A DNA stretch of 10,496 bases, from assembly GCA_900544725.1 (NCBI GenBank), contig UQWK01000062.1:1-10496 (forward strand), in the 5' to 3' direction. Position numbers and translations under genes: made by a program. Below, piece after piece: positions 5,148-10,496 of this stretch; the stretch's first letter is position 1, and every line of letters begins with the position of its first letter. The stretch is from an uncultured Collinsella sp. Lineage in GTDB: Bacteria; Actinomycetota; Coriobacteriia; Coriobacteriales; Coriobacteriaceae. Under the pieces are notes generated by a model. It saw only the letters and a program-made list of their open reading frames with translations, did not search any database and was not told where the DNA came from.

Positions 5148-5757
5148 GTTCCTGGGCCGGCTGGGCGAGCTGCTCGCCTGCCTGCCGGCCGAGCAGGTGG
5201 AGGAGACCAAGGCGTTCTACGCGGAGGCCATCGCCGACCGCATGGAGGACGGGATGAGCGAGGAGGAGGCCGTGGCCGCCATGGGAACGCCCGGCGAGAT
5301 TGCCGAGGCCACACTCGACGACCTGCCCGCCGTGCCGCGCGCCATCGCGAGGACGCGCCGGCGCAGCACCGCGCTGCTGTGGGTGCTCGCCATCGTGGGG
5401 TCGCCGGTGTGGGCGCCGCTGCTCGTCGCCTTCGCCGCCGTGGCTCTCAGCGTCTACGTCTGCATCTGGGTGCTGGCATTCTGCGTGTGGGTCATCGCCG
5501 TGGCGCTCGGCGCCGTGGGCGCGGCGGCACTCGCGCTCGCGGCGGCGGGCGTGACCGTCGGCCACGTGCCCTATGTGCTCGCGATGCTGGGCTGCGGCCT
5601 TGTCCTTATCGGGGCGGCACTCCTCGTGGGCGCGGGGGCCTGGGCGGCCTCCAAGCAGATTGCGCGCCTCTCGGCGCTCTGGGCGAGGAAGGCCGCCTCG
5701 CCCTTCTGGAAGGACCGGGGCGAGAAGAGCGGTGCGGCCGCGCACCTCGCAGCATAG
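5134..5757 (+). CDS. DUF1700/HAAS-domain membrane protein
   Basis: 207 residues. The first 60 or so form a helical, acidic cytoplasmic domain, opening MTCDEFLGRLGELLACLPAE and containing GMSEEEAVAAMGTPGEIAEA, the HAAS pattern of DUF1700 proteins. A basic stretch, RTRRRS, leads into three or four hydrophobic segments (about residues 78-168) rich in Ala, Val and Leu, then a basic tail. DUF1700 genes are regularly found directly after PadR genes and are thought to act as membrane partners in envelope sensing; the molecular role is not settled. ATG 5134 has GAGGAGG (5121-5127) 6 bases upstream and overlaps the padR stop by 14 bases. It is high in GC, like its neighbours. Confidence 0.85.
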   Translation: MTCDEFLGRLGELLACLPAEQVEETKAFYAEAIADRMEDGMSEEEAVAAMGTPGEIAEATLDDLPAVPRAIARTRRRSTALLWVLAIVGSPVWAPLLVAFAAVALSVYVCIWVLAFCVWVIAVALGAVGAAALALAAAGVTVGHVPYVLAMLGCGLVLIGAALLVGAGAWAASKQIARLSALWARKAASPFWKDRGEKSGAAAHLAA

Positions 5758-5772
5758 GAAGGAGCGAGTACC

Positions 5773-6054
5773 ATGACTAGCGCCAATAAGATTTACCTCG
5801 CCGTGGCGGGCGGGCTCGTGGCCGCGGGCGTCGTCCTCGCGGGAATAGGCTTTATCGCCTCAGGCTTCGATCCGGCCGTTTTCACGGCACAGATAGACAC
5901 GCGCGACGACACCGTCGTCCTCGGCGGCGTCGAGGTGGGCGACCCCGAGGGCATCCCGTTCATCGGCCAGCTCGCAGATTTGGGCGAGGTCGACACTTCC
6001 GGCATCACCGCGTCCGAGTCCCCTGCTGCCCCGGGGGCACCCACCGCTCCCTAG
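5773..6054 (+). CDS. Small membrane-anchored protein, third gene of the padR operon
   Basis: 93 residues with an N-terminal membrane segment (YLAVAGGLVAAGVVLAGIGF, about residues 8-27) and a short, acidic outer part ending in a Ser/Pro/Ala-rich tail. AGGAAGGAG (5756-5764) is 8 bases before the ATG, and the gene starts 15 bases after the DUF1700 stop. In other genomes this position often holds a DUF4097 putative adhesin, whose N-terminus has the same layout of membrane helix then a Gly-Phe-Asp turn. This protein may be a natural short relative or a copy that has lost its beta-repeat domain. No function can be assigned from sequence. Confidence 0.7.
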   Translation: MTSANKIYLAVAGGLVAAGVVLAGIGFIASGFDPAVFTAQIDTRDDTVVLGGVEVGDPEGIPFIGQLADLGEVDTSGITASESPAAPGAPTAP

Positions 6055-6240
6055 GCATAGCGCGCCCGGACGCCCCGTCCGTCGGGCTGTTCAAGCCTGT
6101 GGAACCCGAACCTCAACCTCAACCCAACCGGCCTCAAGCCTGCGTCGATTCGCTCCCCGCCCTACGCGGGGCCCGTGACGCATACCCAAAATCCGTCGAG
6201 GAGAAAGGAACGCAATGACGACAGCCATGCCCCTCCGCCT
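6055..6240. other. Spacer between the padR operon and the integrase 3' end
   Basis: Holds a C-rich run with CCTCAA repeats (about 6112-6126) and a GC hairpin CCCCGC (6155-6160)/GCGGGG (6166-6171) with no T run. No clear terminator for either converging unit was found. Confidence 0.45.
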
Positions 6241-6265
6241 TTACGGGGTCCCGGTGGACGTATAG
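6215..6265 (+). CDS. Possible 16-codon remnant with a strong ribosome binding site
   Basis: GAGGAGAAAGGA (6198-6209) precedes ATG 6215, which opens MTTAMPLRLYGVPVDV and stops at 6263-6265 inside the antisense 3' end of the integrase. The good ribosome binding site suggests either the start of a gene cut off when integrase DNA was joined here, or a chance start. No homology can be judged at this length. Confidence 0.25.
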   Translation: MTTAMPLRLYGVPVDV

Positions 6266-7326
6266 ACGTTGAGGGTCATGGCCGCATTTGCGTGACCGAG
6301 AAGATAGGAGACGGTCTTCACGTTCACCCCTTGGGAGATAAGGCGCGTGGCGAACGTGTCGCGGAGGTCGTGGAACGTGGCTCGCTTTCCGGCAACCCCG
6401 ATGAGGTTCATCGCCTTGGCGAGCGGCATGAAGTCTTTCGTGATGCGGTCGGGCGTGTAGAACGAATCTCCGTCTCCGAGGACATGGCGGTCCTCTCGCG
6501 CGCTTACCCCGAGAGAGCTCCTGAGGGAGCGCAGAGTATCGGCGAGCCCCTTCTCGAGGACGGCCTCCCGTTCGCCTGCCTCGGTCTTCGTGCCCTTGAG
6601 ATAGGGTCTGCCATTCGACACCCCGACGGCGCGACCGACTCTGATTCTGTTGGCGACGAGGTCAACGTCGCCCCACCTGAGGCCAGCGACCTCCTCCCTT
6701 CTGAGCCCGGCGAGCAGCCCGAGGCGCGCCGCAACGCTCTGCTTGGTCGTGGGGGACGCGTCCAGGACGGATAAAAGCATCGAACGGCTCCTCTCGTCGA
6801 GCGCGTTCGGACGAGGCTTCCGACGCTTCGGCGGCTTGGTCGCCTTGTTGAAGGGGCTGCGATGGATATGGCCCATCTCGCAGGCGTAGTCCATAACCTG
6901 CTTGAAGGAGCGATGGCCCTTTGCAACGGTGTCGGCGACGAGGCCGTCCGCGAGCAGGGCCACCTGCACGTCCATGACGTTCTCCGGCGCTATCTCTTCG
7001 ATTGAGTAACCCTCGAGATAGCGTGCGAGATGCTTGATGGAACTGCGGTAGTTGGTTGCGGTGCTCGCCTCTATCTGCTGGGAGCGCTCGCGCCCGTCAG
7101 CGTAATCCAACATGTACGCAATGAGCTCGCGACTTGAGGCGCCGTCGCCGTCCTGCTCGATCAGCTCCCTTCTGATGTCCTCCATGATGAGGGTCGCGGC
7201 TCGGCGAGAGGTCGCTTCGAACGATCCGGTTACGATGCTCGAGCTGTTTCTGTCGGTCCGGCAGAAGCGTGCCTGCCAGTGCCCCTTGCTTCGCTCGCGC
7301 AGGCTTCCTTTCGAGTAAGTTGCCAC
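6241..7326 (-). CDS. int: Tyrosine recombinase (island integrase)
   Basis: 361 residues, transcribed leftward from the right end of the island. The N-terminal 25 residues (ATYSKGSLRERSKGHWQARF) resemble the arm-DNA-binding domain of Tn916/phage-type integrases; residues about 65-150 form the core-binding helical domain. The catalytic domain has all expected residues: R209 in GLRREEVAGLRW, K247 in KGTKTEAGER, H319 and R322 in HDLRDTFAT, H345 in LGHANAAMTLN and nucleophile Y355 in NVYTS. It should cut and rejoin DNA in the tRNA-Val anticodon region to insert and, with a directionality factor, excise the element. GTG 7326 is preferred: GGGAG (7336-7340) is 9 bases upstream and homology-like sequence starts there. 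ATG 7431 is in frame but would read through the TGTCCAAA sites. Confidence 0.93.
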   Translation of the reverse strand: MATYSKGSLRERSKGHWQARFCRTDRNSSSIVTGSFEATSRRAATLIMEDIRRELIEQDGDGASSRELIAYMLDYADGRERSQQIEASTATNYRSSIKHLARYLEGYSIEEIAPENVMDVQVALLADGLVADTVAKGHRSFKQVMDYACEMGHIHRSPFNKATKPPKRRKPRPNALDERSRSMLLSVLDASPTTKQSVAARLGLLAGLRREEVAGLRWGDVDLVANRIRVGRAVGVSNGRPYLKGTKTEAGEREAVLEKGLADTLRSLRSSLGVSAREDRHVLGDGDSFYTPDRITKDFMPLAKAMNLIGVAGKRATFHDLRDTFATRLISQGVNVKTVSYLLGHANAAMTLNVYTSTGTP

Positions 7327-7347
7327 TGAGACCAGCTCCCGAATGTC

Positions 7348-7401
7348 TGTCCAAATGAATGATGTCTGCTGTCCAAACGCTGTCCAAAATAGGTTTGGAC
7401 C
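7348..7401 (+). repeat. TGTCCAAA repeats, right end (putative integrase arm sites)
   Basis: Direct copies at 7348-7355, 7370-7377 and 7381-7388 (spacings 22 and 11 bases, whole helical turns), plus an inverted TTTGGAC at 7394-7400. They lie just upstream of the integrase start, so bound integrase could also repress its own gene. Confidence 0.7.
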
Positions 7402-7423
7402 CACCGCAACGGACGGCCTGTCT

Positions 7424-7440
7424 GGAATCATAGGGAATCA
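7424..7440 (+). repeat. Paired GGAATCA direct repeat
   Basis: GGAATCA occurs at 7424-7430 and 7434-7440, exactly 10 bases apart, between the arm sites and the right attachment core. It could be a binding site for an accessory protein such as a directionality factor; two short copies are weak evidence. Confidence 0.3.
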
Positions 7441-7536
7441 GAAAAGCCGAGATAGACGGACCAATCGGACGCTCTGGATGCATGAAGTGTGAAGATTGAC
7501 TCACTGGGAAACGCCTGTTGGCGGAGCGGCAGGGCG

Positions 7537-7592
7537 CTGACACGGAAGAGGTCACAAGTTCAAATCTTGTAACGCCCGCCAAATGTTCGCAG
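7537..7592 (+). pseudogene. Right attachment site (attR): displaced tRNA-Val 3' half
   Basis: Repeats 2636-2691 with three substitutions. The T-stem change is compensatory: C7555 and G7569 replace G2654 and C2668, so the stem ACAAG/CTTGT still pairs. The discriminator position is G instead of A. Sequence left of 7537 does not match the tRNA 5' half, so no complete tRNA is present. This is the host gene's original 3' end, separated from its 5' half by the island. Confidence 0.88.
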
Positions 7593-7620
7593 CCTAGAGG
7601 TTTTACCTCTAGGCTGTTTT
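7590..7620 (+). terminator. Original tRNA-Val terminator beyond attR
   Basis: A perfect 11-bp stem, CAGCCTAGAGG (7590-7600) and CCTCTAGGCTG (7606-7616), with loop TTTTA, is followed by TTTTGTTTT. It is the counterpart of the terminator at 2689-2721, in the same position relative to the tRNA 3' end. Confidence 0.87.
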
Positions 7621-7916
7621 GTTTTCTAGACAATTCAACCAAAATACTTCGGCTGTGGCGGCTGGATGACTTTTGAGTTTGAAGGATCGCTTGTGCCGGA
7701 CTTGATATCGGTTCGACCGCAACATGTTGGTCAAGCAAAATCTTTTGGATTCTTTTGGCGTGAGCGGCTTGGTTTTGGTAGGATTTGTCGGCGGCTTGAC
7801 TAAGGGGGTTTATAACTGCCATGCAGGTAGCCGTGTTGGTAACGTTTTACCGACTTGCCAAGAACCCCTCGTTTTTAATGCGTCTGCAAATAGACTAATT
7901 GCTTTGACCTGCTGAA
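7621..7916. other. AT-richer gene-free DNA downstream of the island
   Basis: About 300 bases with no supported gene. A 63-codon frame (7724-7915) has no ribosome binding site and no recognisable sequence. Only short hairpins such as GGTAA/TTACC near 7838-7852 are seen. Confidence 0.5.
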
Positions 7917-7932
7917 ACACTATATGTTGTGT
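7917..7932. promoter_or_regulatory. NrdR box 1
   Basis: ACACTATATGTTGTGT fits the 16-bp NrdR operator consensus (acaCwATATwTwGtgt type) closely. It ends at the start of the -35 box of the nrdD promoter. NrdR is the ATP-cone repressor of ribonucleotide reductase genes. Confidence 0.85.
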
Positions 7933-7962
7933 TTGACCTAAAAAAAGAATACAGGATATAGA
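7933..7962 (+). promoter_or_regulatory. nrdD promoter
   Basis: TTGACC (7933-7938), an 18-base A-rich spacer and TATAGA (7957-7962). Placing the promoter here puts one NrdR box against the -35 and the other on the -10, a coherent repression layout. The transcript would have a leader of about 220 nt. Confidence 0.65.
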
Positions 7963-7964
7963 TG
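7949..7964. promoter_or_regulatory. NrdR box 2 (degenerate)
   Basis: ATACAGGATATAGATG keeps 8 of the 10 central consensus positions (CAGGATATAG against CWATATATWG). It starts 32 bases after box 1, about three helical turns, which is the usual pairing distance of NrdR boxes. Confidence 0.6.
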
Positions 7965-7986
7965 CGTCTTTGTCGTATGATAGATG

Positions 7987-8161
7987 GCGGACAGAGAACG
8001 AAGACCTTACTCACCCCATTCGGATGGATCTTTGAGCCGCTTGATCGGCTGCAGGGATTGTCCGCATGAGGACCTATGGTTTATCGAGAACACAGATTGC
8101 GCGACGGCGCCGCAAGGCAGGGGCAAGCCCGGCCGGGCATCGTTTGGCTCTGAAGCGCAAT
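7987..8161 (+). promoter_or_regulatory. Structured 5' leader of nrdD
   Basis: Two enclosing stems can be drawn. GCGGACA (7987-7993) pairs with TGTCCGC (8059-8065) around the hairpins CCAT-TCGG-ATGG and AGCCG/CGGCT. ATTGCGC (8096-8102) pairs with GCGCAAT (8155-8161) around the GNRA hairpin GCC-GCAA-GGC and GGGC-AA-GCCC. No known riboswitch class is matched; I checked by eye for cobalamin, THF, ZTP and glycine features. It may be a regulatory leader or simply a GC-rich UTR. Confidence 0.35.
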
Positions 8162-8189
8162 GAGATTACGACGCGAAAGAGGCAAGAGG

Positions 8190-10412
8190 ATGAAGATCAT
8201 CAAGCGCAGCGGCACCGAGGTTGTCTTTGACATCGATAAGATCGTCAATGCCATCCGCGCCGCAAACTTGGAGGTTGAGGAGGGCTCTCGCCTTACCGAC
8301 CGCCAGGTGATCTACGCGGCTCAAAACGTCGCCGAGGCATGCGAGAATGCCGGCCATACCGTTTCGGTCGAGGAGATCCAGGATCTGGTCGAGGACGAGA
8401 TCATGCGTCTTGACTGCTACGAGGTCGCTCGCCACTACATCATCTATCGCTATGTTCAGAGCTTGAAGCGCCAGAAGAACACGACCGATGACAAGATTCT
8501 GTCGCTCATCGAGTGCAACAACGAAGAGGTCAAGCAGGAGAACTCCAACAAGAACCCGACCGTCAACTCCGTTCAGCGCGACTACATGGCCGGTGAGATC
8601 TCCAAGGACCTGACGCAGCGCGTGCTACTGCCCCAGGAGATTGTGGACGCCCACAATGAGGGTCTGATTCACTTCCACGATTCGGACTATTTCGCCCAGC
8701 ATATGCATAACTGCGACCTGGTGAACCTGGAGGATATGCTCCAGAACGGCACCGTTATCTCGGGCACGCTGATTGAGAAACCGCACAGCTTCTCGACGGC
8801 CTGCAATATCGCGACGCAGATCATCGCCCAGGTTGCTTCCTCCCAGTACGGCGGCCAGTCGATTTCGCTGACCCATCTTGCCCCGTTCGTCGAGGTGAGC
8901 CGTCAGAAGATTCGCGGCGAGGTTGCCCGCGAGCTCGAGGAACTCGGCGTTTCCGCATCCCCCGAGAAGGTTCGCGAGGTTGTCGAGGATCGCCTGCGCG
9001 ACGAGATCCGTCGTGGCGTCCAGACGATCCAGTATCAGGTCGTGACCCTTATGACCACCAACGGCCAGGCGCCGTTCGTGACGGTCTTTATGTATCTCAA
9101 CGAGGCCCGCTCGGCCCAGGAGAAGCACGACCTTGCCATGATCGTGGAGGAGACGCTGCGCCAGCGCTATGAGGGCGTCAAGAACGAGGCTGGCGTGTGG
9201 ATCACCCCGGCGTTCCCCAAGCTTATCTACGTGCTCGAGGACGATAACGTCTACGAGGATTCCCCGTACTTCTATCTGACCCAGCTGGCTGCCAAGTGCA
9301 CCGCTAAGCGCATGGTGCCCGACTACATCTCCGAGAAGAAGATGCGCGAGCTCAAGCTGTCGAAGGGCGAGACCGCGGGCAACGGCGACTGCTATACCTG
9401 CATGGGCTGCCGCAGCTTCTTGACGCCCGACCGCTCGGGCAACGGCTTCAACAACGTTGCCAACGCGCTGAACTATGACCCGAACAAGCCCAAGTACTAC
9501 GGTCGCTTCAACCAGGGCGTCGTGACTATCAACCTGCCCGACGTCGCGTTGAGCTCGCATCAGGACATGGACAAGTTCTGGAAGATCTTTGACGAGCGCC
9601 TCGAGCTGTGCCACCGTGCCCTGCTGTGCCGTCATGAGCGCCTGATGGGTACACTTTCTGACGCCGCACCGATTCTTTGGCAGTACGGTGCCCTCGCCCG
9701 CCTGAAGAAGGGCGAGACGATCGACAAGCTACTCGTGGGCGGTTACTCCACCATCAGCCTGGGCTATGCCGGCCTGTATGAGTGCGTCAAGTACATGACG
9801 GGCCACAGCCACACCGAGAAGGAGGGCACGCCGTTTGCCATGGCCGTCATGCAGCGCATGAACGACAAGTGCGCGGAGTGGAAGGCCGAAAGCGATATCG
9901 ACTTCTCGCTGTACGGCACGCCGCTTGAGTCGACGACCTACAAGTTCGCTAAGTGCCTGCAGCGTCGTTTTGGCATCATTCCGGGCGTGACGGACAAGGG
10001 CTACATCACCAACAGCTACCACGTCCACGTGTCCGAGGAGATCGATGCTTTCGACAAGCTCAAGTTCGAGGGCATGTTCCAGCAGCTTTCGCCGGGCGGT
10101 GCCATCTCCTACGTCGAGGTTCCCAACATGCAGGACAACCTCAAGGCCGTCATTCGCGTGATGCAGTACATCTACGACAACATCATGTACGCCGAGCTCA
10201 ACACCAAGAGCGACTACTGCCAGGTGTGTGGCTACGACGGCGAGATCAAGATTGTCGAAGATGACGGCAAGCTGGTGTGGGAGTGCCCCAAATGCGGTAA
10301 CCGCGACCAGGAGAAGATGAACGTCGCCCGTCGTACGTGCGGCTACATCGGTACCCAGTTCTGGAACCAGGGTCGAACCGAGGAGATCCGCGACCGCGTG
10401 CTGCATCTCTAA
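8190..10412 (+). CDS. nrdD: Anaerobic ribonucleoside-triphosphate reductase (class III)
   Basis: 740 residues, close to the usual length. Reduces NTPs to dNTPs in the cytoplasm without oxygen, using a glycyl radical and normally formate as reductant. An N-terminal ATP-cone (about residues 1-95, from MKIIKRSGTEVVFDIDKIV) provides allosteric activity control. The active-site region has C401, C404 and C407 (CYTCMGC). The C-terminal zinc site has C677/C680 (CQVC) and C699/C702 (CPKC), followed by RTCGYIG with G718 as the radical residue. ATG 8190 was chosen because AAAGAGG (8176-8182) lies 7 bases upstream and the ATP-cone starts at once; ATG 8160 lies inside a leader stem. The promoter carries paired NrdR boxes. 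The radical must be installed by the activase NrdG, probably encoded just downstream. Confidence 0.97.
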   Translation: MKIIKRSGTEVVFDIDKIVNAIRAANLEVEEGSRLTDRQVIYAAQNVAEACENAGHTVSVEEIQDLVEDEIMRLDCYEVARHYIIYRYVQSLKRQKNTTDDKILSLIECNNEEVKQENSNKNPTVNSVQRDYMAGEISKDLTQRVLLPQEIVDAHNEGLIHFHDSDYFAQHMHNCDLVNLEDMLQNGTVISGTLIEKPHSFSTACNIATQIIAQVASSQYGGQSISLTHLAPFVEVSRQKIRGEVARELEELGVSASPEKVREVVEDRLRDEIRRGVQTIQYQVVTLMTTNGQAPFVTVFMYLNEARSAQEKHDLAMIVEETLRQRYEGVKNEAGVWITPAFPKLIYVLEDDNVYEDSPYFYLTQLAAKCTAKRMVPDYISEKKMRELKLSKGETAGNGDCYTCMGCRSFLTPDRSGNGFNNVANALNYDPNKPKYYGRFNQGVVTINLPDVALSSHQDMDKFWKIFDERLELCHRALLCRHERLMGTLSDAAPILWQYGALARLKKGETIDKLLVGGYSTISLGYAGLYECVKYMTGHSHTEKEGTPFAMAVMQRMNDKCAEWKAESDIDFSLYGTPLESTTYKFAKCLQRRFGIIPGVTDKGYITNSYHVHVSEEIDAFDKLKFEGMFQQLSPGGAISYVEVPNMQDNLKAVIRVMQYIYDNIMYAELNTKSDYCQVCGYDGEIKIVEDDGKLVWECPKCGNRDQEKMNVARRTCGYIGTQFWNQGRTEEIRDRVLHL

Positions 10413-10490
10413 TACCGCTCCGGGGCTGAGCCGAGAGGGCCGCTTGGGCTTTTGCTCGATATGAGTTCCGCACGCAAAGAAGGCCACTTA

Positions 10491-10496
10491 ATGTGG
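10491..10496 (+). CDS. Probable start of the next gene, cut by the window edge (possibly nrdG)
   Basis: AAAGAAGG (10476-10483) lies 7 bases before ATG 10491, the same spacing and style as the nrdD ribosome binding site. Only two codons are inside the window. The in-frame ATG at 10461 is an alternative without a good binding site. Position 78 bases after nrdD makes the NrdD activase the obvious candidate, but the sequence here cannot show it. Confidence 0.4.

Larger units (their letters stand above)
2636..7592. mobile_element. tRNA-Val integrated genomic island (about 4.9 kb)
   Basis: Boundaries are the tRNA-Val 3'-half duplications at 2636-2691 and 7537-7592. A complete tyrosine recombinase reads leftward from near the right end, the usual place for an integrase beside its attachment site. 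Repeats of TGTCCAAA lie inside both ends. Cargo in order: a HEPN Abi_2 protein, a GNAT acetyltransferase and a PadR/DUF1700/small membrane protein operon, all on the plus strand. No excisionase, relaxase, replication or capsid gene is recognisable, so mobility may depend on a helper. Alternatives are a decayed prophage or ICE end; the intact integrase and paired ends argue for a small, fairly recent island. Confidence 0.88.

Noticed and set aside
5044..5745. 233-codon minus-strand frame opposite the DUF1700 gene
   Set aside because: Arg/Gly/His-rich antisense translation of a GC-rich coding region; the plus strand has an overlapping, well-spaced operon.
7327..7431. Longer integrase starting at ATG 7431
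   Set aside because: The added 35 residues lack family similarity and would be encoded by the TGTCCAAA site cluster. GTG 7326 has a well-placed GGGAG.
7537..7580. Second functional tRNA-Val
   Set aside because: The sequence 5' of 7537 does not form an acceptor strand or D-arm, so only the 3' half is present.
7097..7822. 241-codon minus-strand frame across the right island end
   Set aside because: It overlaps the integrase start and reads the tRNA-Val remnant backwards, giving GVTRFELVTSSVS, a well-known false protein made from antisense tRNA. No ribosome binding site was found.
7724..7915. 63-codon plus-strand frame before nrdD
   Set aside because: No ribosome binding site, no recognisable sequence, and it ends against the NrdR box region.
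7987..8065. tRNA-like fold: its 7-bp outer stem equals the tRNA-Gly acceptor and its span is 79 nt
   Set aside because: There is no T-arm GTTCRA sequence, no anticodon arm and no CCA. The match is probably chance or a decayed sequence.
8096..8161. Cobalamin, THF, ZTP or glycine riboswitch in the nrdD leader
   Set aside because: No diagnostic conserved boxes of these classes could be recognised; only general GC-rich stems are present.
8625..9635. Long minus-strand frames opposite nrdD (also 9729-10487)
   Set aside because: They are antisense to a conserved, complete reductase. Long antisense frames are expected from the codon bias of high-GC genes.
1..10496. CRISPR array or insertion sequence
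   Set aside because: No regularly spaced repeats of CRISPR size and no transposase-like reading frame were seen.

Overview
The window looks like chromosomal DNA of a high-GC, anaerobic gut actinobacterium of the class Coriobacteriia, most like Collinsella. This is inferred from base composition, the class III (oxygen-sensitive) ribonucleotide reductase, an actinobacterial-type GH13 glucosidase and the style of the tRNA promoters. No ribosomal or other strict marker gene is present, so the genus is a guess.

Layout. (1) 1-180: a tRNA-Gly(GCC) gene with promoter and terminator. (2) 180-659: a gene-free stretch full of structure: a 19-bp copy of the tRNA-Gly 3' end, a second terminator, a large imperfect hairpin and a repeated T-arm-like sequence. 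(3) 660-2393: a GH13 alpha-glucosidase. (4) 2467-2721: an identical second tRNA-Gly(GCC) followed by tRNA-Val(GAC) and a terminator. (5) 2636-7592: an integrated element of about 4.9 kb in the 3' half of tRNA-Val. (6) 7593-8189: regulatory DNA with an NrdR-type double operator and a long leader. (7) 8190-10412: nrdD, with the likely start of the next gene (possibly nrdG) at the window edge.

The integrated element is the most interesting part. It carries a complete tyrosine recombinase (6241-7326, minus strand) at its right end. The tRNA-Val 3' half is duplicated at its two ends. Sets of TGTCCAAA repeats spaced by about one helical turn lie inside both ends and are probably integrase arm sites. 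Cargo is an Abi_2/AbiF-like HEPN protein (2934-3932), a GNAT acetyltransferase (4062-4583) and a PadR / DUF1700 / small membrane protein operon (4827-6054). No excisionase, replication or transfer gene is recognisable, so this is a small passenger island. Just upstream of the HEPN gene is a compact inverted-repeat array that could be a structured RNA, which matters because AbiF-type HEPN toxins have been linked to RNA antitoxins.

How the parts work together: the element's left end resupplies the tRNA-Val 3' half and a terminator, so the host keeps a working tRNA. The displaced host 3' half and its terminator remain as a remnant at the right end. The HEPN gene is a likely phage-defence cargo. 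The PadR operon is probably self-regulated through an inverted repeat on its -10 box. nrdD outside the island is host housekeeping, supplying dNTPs without oxygen under NrdR control.
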